This document shows, piece by piece, positions 56,148-64,000 of a DNA stretch of 64,000 nucleotides. Each line of letters opens with the position of its first letter. The first letter of the stretch is position 1. This DNA comes from Streptomyces sp. PT12. Lineage in GTDB: Bacteria > Actinomycetota > Actinomycetes > Streptomycetales > Streptomycetaceae. A program made the position numbers and the translations under genes. The notes under the pieces were generated by a model that saw nothing but the letters and a program-made list of their open reading frames with translations, did not search any database and was not told where the DNA came from. The stretch spans positions 62,001 to 126,000 of the forward strand of contig NZ_QEST01000080.1 of assembly GCF_003311645.1 (NCBI RefSeq), given 5' to 3'.

Positions 56148-59100
56148 GTGAAGCTCACCGTGACCACCGCCGCCCCCCAGGGGCGGCACACGGACCACCT
56201 GCTCGACCTGCCGGGCGACGCCACCGTCGGCGAGCTCGCCGCCGCGCTGGCCACCCCTCGCCTCTATCTCGGCGAACGGCCGCTCGACTCGGGCACGCCG
56301 CTCGGCGCCTGCGGCGTCCGCGACGGCGCGCTGCTCGGCCTCGGCGCCCCCGCCCCGCCGACCGATGACGCCGCCCGCGCCTGGCGCCCCCCGGCCTCCG
56401 ACCCGGTGCTGCTCGAACTGCGGCACGTCTCAGGGCCGAACGCAGGACAGGTGTGGCTGCTCGGCCCCGGCAGCTACGAGGTCGGCACCGACCGCCGCTG
56501 CGCGATACGCCTGGCGGGGCCCGACCCCGACGACCCCGGCCCGGCCGTGGAGGCGGCCGAGGAGACCGGAACGCCCGCATCCGGCACCTGGATCACGGTG
56601 CACACGGACGGCTCGGCCAGCTTCCGGCTGCCCGATGACGCCGACGGGCGGTGGTGCGGCCTGCGCAGCCTCACCCCACCCCCGCCGGTGGACCCCGAGA
56701 CCGGCACGCCGCTCACCGACGAGGAGCCCGCGGGCCCCAGGGACGGCGGCCCTGGCGGGCACAGCGCGGAGCCGCCCCCCGCGGGCGAGGACGGGCAGCC
56801 GATGCGCCCGCCGCTGCCACCGCCAGGGCACAGGCCGCCGCCCGACGACGGCTCGCGGCACTGGCCGGAGTTCGCCGACCTGGCCCTTGGCGACCATCTG
56901 CTGCGGCTCGGGCCCCGTTTCGAGGCGGACGCCGCCGTCAAGCCGTCGGGCGACGGGCACACCCTGGAGTACAGCCGCCCGCCGCGCATCCTGCCGCACC
57001 TGGACGCCGAGAACCTCAATCTCCCAGGCCCCCCGGGACCCCCGGGCCCCCGCCCTTTCCCGTTCCTCCTGATGATCTCGCCGATGGTCATGGGCCTGGC
57101 CATGATCACGCTCTTCCGCTCCTTCTACTTCCTCATCCTCATCGCCTTCACCCCGATCATGGCCGTGGCCAACTGGCTGATGGGCCGCCGCGGCAACCGC
57201 AAGCGGCACGAGGAGCAGCTGCGCCGCTTCCGGCTGCGCCGAGCCGCCCTGGAGCGGGAGATGCGCCGCGCCACCGTGGACGAGCGCCACCAGCGCAACA
57301 CCGCGTCCCCCGATCCCGCGGCCGCGCTGCTCACCGCCACGGGCCCTGGCCACCAGCTGTGGGAACGCCGCCGCCACCACGGCGACTACCTGACCCTGCG
57401 CCTCGGCACGGTGACCCGCGCCTCGCTCAAGCGCATCACCGACCAGGCGCGGGAGAGCAACCACCGCACCGTCCACTGGCGGCTCGCCGACGTGCCCATC
57501 GGCGTCGAGCTGCCCATGCTCGGCGTGATCGGCCTCACCGGCACCGACAGGACCACGCGCGCCGTGGCCCGTTGGGCCGTCGCCCAGTCCGCCGTCCTGC
57601 ACAGCCCCCGCGACCTGCGCGTCGTCATCCTCACCGACGAGGAGCACATCGCCGAGTGGGCGTGGACGCGCTGGCTGACCCATCTGCGCCCCACCCGCCC
57701 CGGCGCCGCGGGCGCACCGCTGGTCGCCCTCGGCACCGACCCCGAATCCACCGCGAAGCGGGTCAGCGAGCTGTACGCGGACGTCCAGGCGCGGGCCGCC
57801 GTCGCCGGGCAGAACACGGGGAACGCCGCAGCCCCCGGCGAGCCCGACATCCTAGTGATCATGGACGGCGCCTACCGGCTGCGCGACGTGCCCGGCGTGG
57901 TCAGCGTCCTGGCCCAGGGACCGCCGATGCGGATCTACAGCCTGTGCCTCGACGAGCGCGAGCACCTGCTGCCCGAGGAGTGCAACGCCGTCGTCACCGC
58001 CACCGGGAACCGGCTGACGCTGCGCGTCTCGGGCGCCCCCACGGTCTCCGGCATCCGCGCCGACCAGGTGGGCCCCGCGTGGTGCGAGCAGGCCGCCCGC
58101 GCCCTGGCCCCGCTGCGGGATGTCACCGTGGAGTCCGACGCCGGGATGCCCGCCGAGGTGCGGCTGCTGCCGCTGCTCGGCCAGGAGCCCCCCGACCCCG
58201 CGGCCCTGGTGCGCCGCTGGGAGCGGCAGCCCGCGAGCACCGCGTTCCCCGTGGGCACGGGCTACGAGGGCACCGCCGTGCTCGACCTGGTGGCCGACGG
58301 GCCGCACGGCCTGATCGGCGGCACCACGGGATCGGGCAAGTCCGAGCTGCTCCAGACCATCATCGCCTCGCTCGCGGCGGTGAACAGGCCGGACGAGCTG
58401 ACGTTCGTCCTCATCGACTACAAGGGCGGCAGCGCGTTCCGCGAGTGCGCCGAACTCCCCCACACCCTGGGGATGATCACCGACCTGGACGGCCATCTGG
58501 TGCAGCGCGCCCTGGCGTCGCTGGACGCCGAGCTGCGCCGCCGCGAGCAGCTGCTGGCCGACGTCGGGGTCAAGGACCACCGCGAGTACCGGGCCAAGCG
58601 CGCCCGGGAGCCCGAGCTGCCGCCGCTGCCCCGGCTGATGCTGGTCATCGACGAGTTCGCCACCCTGGTCCGCGAGCTGGTGGAGTTCGTGCCGGGGCTG
58701 ATCAGCCTGGCGCAGCGCGGCCGTTCGCTCGGCCTGCACCTGCTGCTCGCCACGCAGCGGCCCGCGGGCGCCGTCTCCAACGAGATCCGCGCCAACACCA
58801 ACCTCCGCGTCGCGCTCCGGGTCACCGACCGCACCGAGAGCATGGACATCATCAACGCGCCCACCGCCGCGGCGATCTCGGCCTCGACCCCGGGCCGGGC
58901 CATGGTCAGGCGGGGCGACGGGCCGCCCATGCCGTTCCAGACCGCCTGGGTCGGCGCCGAACGCCCCGCCGACGACGGGAACGCGCCCGCCGCCCAGCTG
59001 GCGCCCCGCACGGTGCGCGGCGCCGAGCTGAGCCTGGAACGGCTCGGCCACCCGCTGCCGCCGCCCCGGGTCCTCCACGAGGGCGCCAAGCCGGACGCGG

Positions 59101-60839
59101 AGGCGGAGGCGGCCGAGGGGGAGAACGAAGGCGGGGAAGGGGACGAGGCGGCGACCGATCCGCCCACGGACCTGACCGCGCTGGTCAACGCCGTACGGGC
59201 GGCGGTCTCCGCCCTCGAGGACTTCACGCCGCAGCCGCGCCCCTGGCTGCCGCCGCTGCCCGAGGCGATACCGCTGGCGGCCCCGGACGGCGACCCGCGC
59301 CCCGGCGCCCTGAGGCTCGAGCCGGTGCCGTATGTCTACTTCGACCTGCCGAGCCGCCAGGACCAGCGGCTCGGGCACGTCGTCTTCGAGTCGTTCGGCC
59401 ACCTCTATGTGATCGGCGCGCCGCGCTCGGGCCGCACGCAGACGCTGCGCACCATCGCGGGCTCGGCCGCCCTGCATGTGACGACCGACCAGCTGCACAT
59501 CTATGGCATCGACGCGGCCGGGGGCGGCCTTTCGGCCCTCGAGGCGCTGCCGCACTGCGGCGCGGTGGTGCACCGGCACGACGGGGAGCGGCTGGCCCGG
59601 CTGGTGCGGCGGCTGCTGGCGGAGCTGACCGACCGCCAGGCGCTGCTCGCCCGGCACGACGTCAACTCCCTGACGGAGCTGCGGGCCAAGCTGCCCAGGC
59701 CGGAACGCCCCGCGCACCTGCTGCTGTTGATCGACGGCTGGGACGCCCTGGTGTCCATGATGGAGAAGCGGGACGGCGGGCGGAGCATCGACGACCTGCT
59801 GCGGCTGCTGCGGGAGGGCGTCACGGCGGGCATGCATGTGATCGCCACGTCCGAGCGGATGCTGCTGGGCGGCCGTGCCGGGCAGCACAACGACCGGCGG
59901 ATCCTGCTGCGCCAGACGGACCGGATGGACTTCGCCGTCGTCGGCGTCAACCGCAGGGTCGTGCCGGAGAACGTGCCACCGGGCCGCGGCTGGTCCACGC
60001 CCGGCGGCGTGGAGGGGCAGATCCTCACGCTGCCGCTGTCCGCGCTGGCCAAGGGCGGGGACCAGGCGGACGCGCTGCGCGCCATCGGGCGGCAGACGAC
60101 GGCCAGGGACGGCGGGGTGGCGGACGAGGCGCGGCCGTTCACCGTGGCCCCGCTGCCCGAGGTCATCGGCTTCCAGGAGGCCGCGGACCGGATCGCCGAC
60201 GAGCGGCGCAGGCCGCTGTGGGCGCTGCTCGGCGTCGGCGGCGACGACGGCGACGTGCTCGGCTACGACTTCGCCGACGGCGCGGGCTCGTTCCTGGTCG
60301 CCGGGCCGCCGCACAGCGGGCGGTCGACGGCGCTCGCGGCGATGTCCGTCTCGCTGGTGATGGGCGGCACCTCGCTCGTGGTGGTCACCCCGAGGGATTC
60401 GCCGCTGCGGCGGCTGTCCGCGCACGGCCTGGCCCAGGTGATCGACGATCCCGAGCCCAGCGCGGCGGCGCTGGAGGAGGCGCTTGCGGCCGTGGGCGAC
60501 AAGCCCGCGGTGGTGGTCGTGGACGACGCCGAGCTGCTGGTCAACAGCAGGCTCGACCCGCAGCTGCGCAAGGTCGGCTCGGCCGGGCGCGACCGGGGCC
60601 TCGGGTTGCTGCTCGCCGGGCCCGCGGACGGTATGACCACGATGGGCTGGATCGGCGTCGCGCGCCGCGGGCGGCGCGGGCTGCTGCTGGGGCCGAAGAA
60701 CCTCAACGAGGGCGAGCTGATCGGCGCCCGGCTGATGCCGGAGCACCTGCGCCCGGCCACCACCCCGGGCCGGGCCTGGACCGCGGACGCCTCGGGTCGT
60801 CTCCTCGCCGTCCAGGTGCCGCTGACCGTGCTCACCTGA
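56148..60839 (+). CDS. eccC: Type VII secretion ATPase EccC (FtsK/SpoIIIE family)
   Basis: 1563 residues from GTG 56148. N-terminal ubiquitin-like fold (LTVTTAAPQGRHTDHLLDLP), then an FHA-like region (about 85-200; SGPNAGQVWLLGPGSYEVG), Pro-rich linkers, two membrane helices (about 305-350) and three P-loop domains. The first has a full Walker A GGTTGSGKS (724-732) and Walker B LVIDEF (around 832-837). The second (GAPRSGRT, 1090-1097) and third (GPPHSGRS, 1386-1393) have Arg for Lys, so they probably bind substrate or nucleotide without hydrolysis. EccC powers and gates export of WXG100 proteins. Single fused polypeptide as in Streptomyces and Firmicutes. Confidence 0.95.
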   Translation: MKLTVTTAAPQGRHTDHLLDLPGDATVGELAAALATPRLYLGERPLDSGTPLGACGVRDGALLGLGAPAPPTDDAARAWRPPASDPVLLELRHVSGPNAGQVWLLGPGSYEVGTDRRCAIRLAGPDPDDPGPAVEAAEETGTPASGTWITVHTDGSASFRLPDDADGRWCGLRSLTPPPPVDPETGTPLTDEEPAGPRDGGPGGHSAEPPPAGEDGQPMRPPLPPPGHRPPPDDGSRHWPEFADLALGDHLLRLGPRFEADAAVKPSGDGHTLEYSRPPRILPHLDAENLNLPGPPGPPGPRPFPFLLMISPMVMGLAMITLFRSFYFLILIAFTPIMAVANWLMGRRGNRKRHEEQLRRFRLRRAALEREMRRATVDERHQRNTASPDPAAALLTATGPGHQLWERRRHHGDYLTLRLGTVTRASLKRITDQARESNHRTVHWRLADVPIGVELPMLGVIGLTGTDRTTRAVARWAVAQSAVLHSPRDLRVVILTDEEHIAEWAWTRWLTHLRPTRPGAAGAPLVALGTDPESTAKRVSELYADVQARAAVAGQNTGNAAAPGEPDILVIMDGAYRLRDVPGVVSVLAQGPPMRIYSLCLDEREHLLPEECNAVVTATGNRLTLRVSGAPTVSGIRADQVGPAWCEQAARALAPLRDVTVESDAGMPAEVRLLPLLGQEPPDPAALVRRWERQPASTAFPVGTGYEGTAVLDLVADGPHGLIGGTTGSGKSELLQTIIASLAAVNRPDELTFVLIDYKGGSAFRECAELPHTLGMITDLDGHLVQRALASLDAELRRREQLLADVGVKDHREYRAKRAREPELPPLPRLMLVIDEFATLVRELVEFVPGLISLAQRGRSLGLHLLLATQRPAGAVSNEIRANTNLRVALRVTDRTESMDIINAPTAAAISASTPGRAMVRRGDGPPMPFQTAWVGAERPADDGNAPAAQLAPRTVRGAELSLERLGHPLPPPRVLHEGAKPDAEAEAAEGENEGGEGDEAATDPPTDLTALVNAVRAAVSALEDFTPQPRPWLPPLPEAIPLAAPDGDPRPGALRLEPVPYVYFDLPSRQDQRLGHVVFESFGHLYVIGAPRSGRTQTLRTIAGSAALHVTTDQLHIYGIDAAGGGLSALEALPHCGAVVHRHDGERLARLVRRLLAELTDRQALLARHDVNSLTELRAKLPRPERPAHLLLLIDGWDALVSMMEKRDGGRSIDDLLRLLREGVTAGMHVIATSERMLLGGRAGQHNDRRILLRQTDRMDFAVVGVNRRVVPENVPPGRGWSTPGGVEGQILTLPLSALAKGGDQADALRAIGRQTTARDGGVADEARPFTVAPLPEVIGFQEAADRIADERRRPLWALLGVGGDDGDVLGYDFADGAGSFLVAGPPHSGRSTALAAMSVSLVMGGTSLVVVTPRDSPLRRLSAHGLAQVIDDPEPSAAALEEALAAVGDKPAVVVVDDAELLVNSRLDPQLRKVGSAGRDRGLGLLLAGPADGMTTMGWIGVARRGRRGLLLGPKNLNEGELIGARLMPEHLRPATTPGRAWTADASGRLLAVQVPLTVLT

Positions 60840-60866
60840 CTCCCCGCCGCGCGGGGCGCGGCCGGA

Positions 60867-60902
60867 GGGCCCGGGTGCCGGATCTCTCCGGCTCCCGGGC
60901 CC
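60867..60902. terminator. Bidirectional terminator after eccC
   Basis: 16-bp arms (60867-60882 with 60887-60902, GGGCCCGGG core) with one mismatch and a TCTC loop. Serves eccC and the convergent ESX substrate operon. Confidence 0.9.
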
Positions 60903-60919
60903 CTCGGCGTCCCGCGCGG

Positions 60920-61360
60920 TCAGCCGGGTGTGATCTGGGTGCGGTCCTCGTTCCAGGTGACGGGCGCGCCGTTCAGGTTGTGCTCGTCGTCCCACTCCGG
61001 CACGGGGGGCTTGTCGGCGGTCACCTCGTCGGGTTCCAGCTCGAGGCCGCCCTCGCCGTCGATGGCGGAGAGGGTGACGGCGAACAGCTCCGCGTCGTTG
61101 TTCTCGAAAGCGGTCTTGATGTCGGTGAACAGATTGGCCCAGCCCTGGATGCCGCTGGCGGCCATCTGCATGGACTTGCTGAACTCCTCGTAGGCGGTCT
61201 TCAGCGCCGGGCTCGCCTGCTCCAGGTACAGGCCCTCGTCGAGCAGGGTGCCGACCGTGCCCATGAGGTCGTAGATCTCGGGCACGATGATGTTGCACTG
61301 CGTGCTGAGCTTGCCCGCGGTGTCCACTATGCCCTGGTAGTCGGCTGCGATGTCTGGCAT
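60920..61360 (-). CDS. Small WXG100-like protein of the ESX locus (146 aa)
   Basis: 146 residues. The first 95 are helical, starting MPDIAADYQGIVDTAGKLST, with GIQGWANLFTDIKTAF in the second helix (a W but no strict WxG). The C-terminal 45 residues are acidic and Pro-rich (VTADKPPVPEWDDEHN), longer than classical EsxA. Order and spacing (7 bp from the next small gene) fit a WXG100 pair exported by EccC. Assignment rests on size, helix pattern and position. Confidence 0.65.
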   Translation of the reverse strand: MPDIAADYQGIVDTAGKLSTQCNIIVPEIYDLMGTVGTLLDEGLYLEQASPALKTAYEEFSKSMQMAASGIQGWANLFTDIKTAFENNDAELFAVTLSAIDGEGGLELEPDEVTADKPPVPEWDDEHNLNGAPVTWNEDRTQITPG

Positions 61361-61367
61361 GACGGCC

Positions 61368-61673
61368 TCACTTCGGGTTGCGGATGGCCTCGGCGTACTG
61401 CTCGTCGAAGCTGATCATGCCCTCCTTGATGTCCCTGAACTGGTTGGCGAAGCTCTCGATCGCATTGCAGAGGTCGATGAGGTTGCCGTGGAGGATGAGG
61501 TACTGGTCGTTGATCGCCGACTCGGTCTGGGGGAGGATGAGGTCCCGGCCCAGGGATTCGTCGATCGCCGTCTTGGCGGCTTCGACCGCCGGCTGGATGA
61601 CCTCCGTCCTTGAGGTGTTCATCGCCGAGATCGCCGCGTCGACTTCCTCGTGGGTGATGCTGACGTTGGGCAT
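61368..61673 (-). CDS. WXG100-family-like protein (101 aa)
   Basis: 101 residues, ATG 61673 behind CAGGAG, the size of EsxA/EsxB proteins and nearly all helix: MPNVSITHEEVDAAISAMNT, then a turn and DLCNAIESFANQFRDIKEGM with a C-terminal SFDEQYAEAIRN. No WxG in the turn. YAEAI resembles a reduced YxxxD/E secretion signal. Immediate partner of the 146-residue protein. Confidence 0.65.
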   Translation of the reverse strand: MPNVSITHEEVDAAISAMNTSRTEVIQPAVEAAKTAIDESLGRDLILPQTESAINDQYLILHGNLIDLCNAIESFANQFRDIKEGMISFDEQYAEAIRNPK

Positions 61674-61739
61674 GAGAGTTCACTCCTGTGGTGATGGGTT
61701 CATGGTGCGGCGCGGGCGCGATGGCGGGGGTGCGGCGGA

Positions 61740-62702
61740 TCAGTCGTCTTCCTCCGTCTCCACCTCCCTCCAGACCTCGTCCTCCTCGTCGGAACGGACG
61801 AACTCCTTGACCTCGACCTCCTCGTCGCCGTCCTCGTCCCAGCTGGTGCTGGTCTCCGTCCGGGTCTGGCCGTCGTCGGAGACCTCCACCTCGACCGTGG
61901 ACTTGCTGCCGTCAGGGCCGATGGTGGTCACCGTGTAGTCGCGGGTGTCGACGGAGTTGTCCGGGTTGTCGGGGTCGCTTGGCCTTGGCGGTCCGTCGTA
62001 ATCGACGGTGGTGGTGACGGTCTCGCCGTTGGGCGTCGTGACGGTGCTCTTCTCCTGGAGGATGTTGTAGTCCTCGTCGTACCGCACCCAGAACTCGATG
62101 CTGCCGTCGCCGTCGGTGATCTTCATGTGGCTCGGCGGGTGCTCCGGCGGCTCGGGCGGCCGCTCACCCGGCTGCACGGGACGGTCGCCGTAGTCGTCCT
62201 CCCACGTCTTGCACCAGTCGGGGGCGTCCTCGGCGCTACAGACCTCCCAGATGTTCGCGTCCGGGTGCTCTTCGAAGTACTCGGCGGCCCCGATCTCCTC
62301 GATGTAGTTGTTCCATGCCTCGTTCCCCCGCTCCCAGTCCTCGACCGCCTCGCGCTTCGCGAGCCAGTCGTCGAAGATCATCTGGCCCGCCATGGTCGTG
62401 TACTGCCCCGCGATCATGGCGTCCTGCTGGAGCAGCGCGTCGGCGACGCCGCCGAACATGTCGCCGAAGCTCTCAAGCTTGTCCTTGCCCTCGTCGATCC
62501 GCGTCTTCGACTTCCCGTAGAACAGCTGGAACTGGTAGGAGAGCTGGTAGTTGCCGAAGATCGACTGGTTGGAGGTGGCGGTGCCTTCGCCGATCTCGGC
62601 CCACGCGCCGGAGCCACCCGCGCTGTCGGCCCGCTCGGCCAAGCCGTGCAGCCCCCGCCGCATGGCGTAGAGCTTGTCGTAGTCCATGGCGAAGTCGGGC
62701 AT
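61740..62702 (-). CDS. ESX substrate with WXG100-like head and acidic tail
   Basis: 320 residues from ATG 62702 (AAGGAG site). The N-terminal 120 residues are helical (MPDFAMDYDKLYAMRRGLHG, RIDEGKDKLESFGDMFGG), followed by YTTMAGQMIFDDWLAKREAV, then a Pro-rich hinge (RPPEPPEHPPSHM) and a strongly acidic, beta-prone repeat domain (TTVDYDGPPRPSD, VEVEVSDDGQTRTETSTSWD). It begins with the same MPD start as the 146-residue protein. First gene of the three-gene convergent set; probably exported. No enzyme motif seen. Confidence 0.65.
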   Translation of the reverse strand: MPDFAMDYDKLYAMRRGLHGLAERADSAGGSGAWAEIGEGTATSNQSIFGNYQLSYQFQLFYGKSKTRIDEGKDKLESFGDMFGGVADALLQQDAMIAGQYTTMAGQMIFDDWLAKREAVEDWERGNEAWNNYIEEIGAAEYFEEHPDANIWEVCSAEDAPDWCKTWEDDYGDRPVQPGERPPEPPEHPPSHMKITDGDGSIEFWVRYDEDYNILQEKSTVTTPNGETVTTTVDYDGPPRPSDPDNPDNSVDTRDYTVTTIGPDGSKSTVEVEVSDDGQTRTETSTSWDEDGDEEVEVKEFVRSDEEDEVWREVETEEDD

Positions 62703-62760
62703 CGCGGCTCCTTCCCTGCCGGTTGCGTTCGCGGCCCCGCGGGGCGCGCCCTCATCCCCT

Positions 62761-62833
62761 CCACGCACCAGCCGGGCGGAAGGTTCATCACGTCGCGCGG
62801 ATCGGGTGAACCCCCCGCCCTTCTGGTGCGTAG
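62761..62833. promoter_or_regulatory. Long imperfect inverted repeat between divergent ESX genes
   Basis: Arms 62761-62787 and 62807-62833 share ACGCACCAG and GGTTCA blocks at identical spacing, about 22 of 27 positions complementary, around 19 bp. It sits in the 265-bp divergent region, so may coordinate both units. Confidence 0.7.
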
Positions 62834-62967
62834 AGAGGGCGAGGGGCCGCCCGCAGCTGGCCGCGGGCGGCCCGTCGCAGCGCCGTTGATGTGCGAAGGC
62901 GAAGAACGCGAGCACGTCGTGCGGTGGTCGCCGTGGCGTCGTGCCGCCGAGAGAAGGGAAGCCGGTC

Positions 62968-64000
62968 ATGCCTCGTCCGCCGGACTGGAGCGCGCTCGGC
63001 CTCGACGGCGACCCGACTCCGGGAGACCCCGACCGGATCGAGGAACTCCTCGAAGCCCAGCGGCAGATCGTCGAACTGGCCTCCGAGATCGACCGCGACC
63101 TCGACGAGCTGATGAAGGAGAACAGCCAGTACTTCATCGGGGAGACCGCCGACGCCCTGCGCGACAAGATGGACAAGCGCGTCCGCAACTTCGTCCAGGA
63201 CTTCCATCAAGCCCACAGCGACGTCCACGACGCCCTGAGCGCCTATCGCCTGGTCATGATCGACCAGCAGGAGATCGCCGACAACGCCTTGAGCGCCGCC
63301 GAGGGCCTGGACGAGGACGACCCCGACGTCGAGACCTACCGGACGCTCGCCCGCAACGCGGGGGACGCCCTCGATGAGGCCGCCGCCACCGCCGCCAGCG
63401 CCGTCGCCACCGCCAACTCCAGCATCTCCTCGATGATCGACCCCTGCGAGGAGTTCTGGAAGTTCCTCACCTACTTCGTGATCGGCCTCATTCTTCCCGC
63501 CATCATCTTCGGCGGCCCCGCCGCCCTGCTCCTGATCGCCCTCAGCGGCGTCCTCCTGGTCAAGAGCATCATGGACTTCGCCTCGGGCCGGGGCAGTATC
63601 ACCGACCTCCTGCTGGCCATCCTCGGCATGATCATCCCCACCACCCGGGGCATCAACATCGGCGGCATCATCCGCGGCGCCAACACCCGCATCACCGGCG
63701 CCTGGACGAAGAGCGGAGGGAGCGTCACCCAGCTGCTCCGCAACGTCAGCGACGCCTCCTGGACGGGTATCAGGAACCTCGTCGTCGTCACCGTCCCGAA
63801 GATCTTCAACACCATCAAGAGCGGCCATGTCCACGCCCGCACCGGCGGCGCCTGGGCCGACAACCCCATCTTCATCGCCATGGGCGGCAAGAACGGCTTC
63901 GCCGGATACTTCGCCGCCCACTTCACCGGGCGCGGCGCGCTGGCCCTCTTCCTCCCCGTCAACGTCACCGAGATGGGCAGCGGCATCGGCAACGCCTTCC
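62968..64000 (+). CDS. Putative T7SS-secreted protein, 5' part (runs off the window)
   Basis: At least 344 residues from ATG 62968 behind GAAGGG. The start PRPPDWSALGLDGDPTPGDP is the hallmark of the Streptomyces T7SS-signal family, followed by a helical WXG100/LXG-like domain (about 20-150; DALRDKMDKRVRNFVQDFHQ). A hydrophobic stretch comes next (about 162-185, FLTYFVIGLILPAIIFGGPA, and IALSGVLLVKSI), then a Gly/Ile-rich segment. Such proteins usually carry a toxin domain at the C terminus, outside the window. Confidence 0.8.
   Translation, partial: MPRPPDWSALGLDGDPTPGDPDRIEELLEAQRQIVELASEIDRDLDELMKENSQYFIGETADALRDKMDKRVRNFVQDFHQAHSDVHDALSAYRLVMIDQQEIADNALSAAEGLDEDDPDVETYRTLARNAGDALDEAAATAASAVATANSSISSMIDPCEEFWKFLTYFVIGLILPAIIFGGPAALLLIALSGVLLVKSIMDFASGRGSITDLLLAILGMIIPTTRGINIGGIIRGANTRITGAWTKSGGSVTQLLRNVSDASWTGIRNLVVVTVPKIFNTIKSGHVHARTGGAWADNPIFIAMGGKNGFAGYFAAHFTGRGALALFLPVNVTEMGSGIGNAF

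Noticed and set aside
56651-61414. 1500-residue alternative frame over eccC
   Set aside because: Arg/Ala/Gly-rich shadow; the frame starting at 56148 has all FtsK motifs.

Overview
The window is chromosomal DNA from a Streptomyces or a very close relative. The evidence is the very high GC with strong third-position GC bias, frequent GTG (and one TTG) starts, the polar-growth coiled-coil pair Scy and FilP, NucS mismatch endonuclease, DUF2550 next to the ATP synthase operon, the NrtL/lysA pair, and a type VII (ESX) secretion locus with Streptomyces-style T7SS-signal substrates. From memory, the order meaB to lysA is close to the S. coelicolor SCO5400-SCO5353 core region; this was not checked by alignment.

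Layout. 1-1.0 kb: a PepSY protein with long aspartate runs. 1.1-3.9 kb: meaB, thiolase and, divergently, methylmalonyl-CoA epimerase, a propionyl/methylmalonyl-CoA cluster. 4.0-8.6 kb: scy and filP. 8.6-12.5 kb: two tandem ABC-2 export cassettes, each an ATPase overlapping its permease. 12.6-21.3 kb: small conserved actinobacterial genes (zinc-binding protein, LLM oxidoreductase, SCO5389-family protein, nucS, an ATPase with acidic Gly-rich tail, a STAS protein, 3-hydroxyacyl-CoA dehydrogenase, a TetR regulator, PduO-type cobalamin adenosyltransferase, a membrane protein). 21.5-23.3 kb: NarL-type two-component system. 23.4-25.2 kb: a decaying gas-vesicle cluster (gvpO, gvpA remnant, gvpF, gvpG remnant, gvpK). 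25.2-26.6 kb: a GH18 chitinase behind a promoter containing a DasR-type operator. 26.7-35.0 kb: DUF2550 and the complete atpIBEFHAGDC operon. 35.2-43.8 kb: GlcNAc-1-P transferase, LMW-phosphatase homologue without its catalytic cysteine, YrdC, prmC, prfA, rpmE, LCP protein, rho. 44.2-49.5 kb: thrB, thrC, hom, lysA. 49.5-50.7 kb: NrtL and a single-domain response regulator.

At 50.8 kb a tRNA-Arg(CCG) marks the change from core to accessory DNA. A 31-bp copy of its 3' half lies 230 bp downstream, as expected of attachment sites left by a tRNA-targeting element. Beyond it are a hybrid gene (metallo-beta-lactamase start joined to an FMN-reductase end), an XRE regulator and a divergent short-chain dehydrogenase with paired operator palindromes. 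The last 10 kb is an ESX-type system: ECF sigma factor translationally coupled to a membrane protein, a 1563-residue EccC ATPase, three small helical WXG100-like proteins and, divergently, the start of a large T7SS-signal protein cut by the window edge.

Three patterns run across genes. Several genes have a TANNNT -10 box 6-7 bp before the start codon (leaderless transcripts). At least five genes end inside a short tandem repeat that carries the stop codon. Strong GC hairpins close most transcription units.
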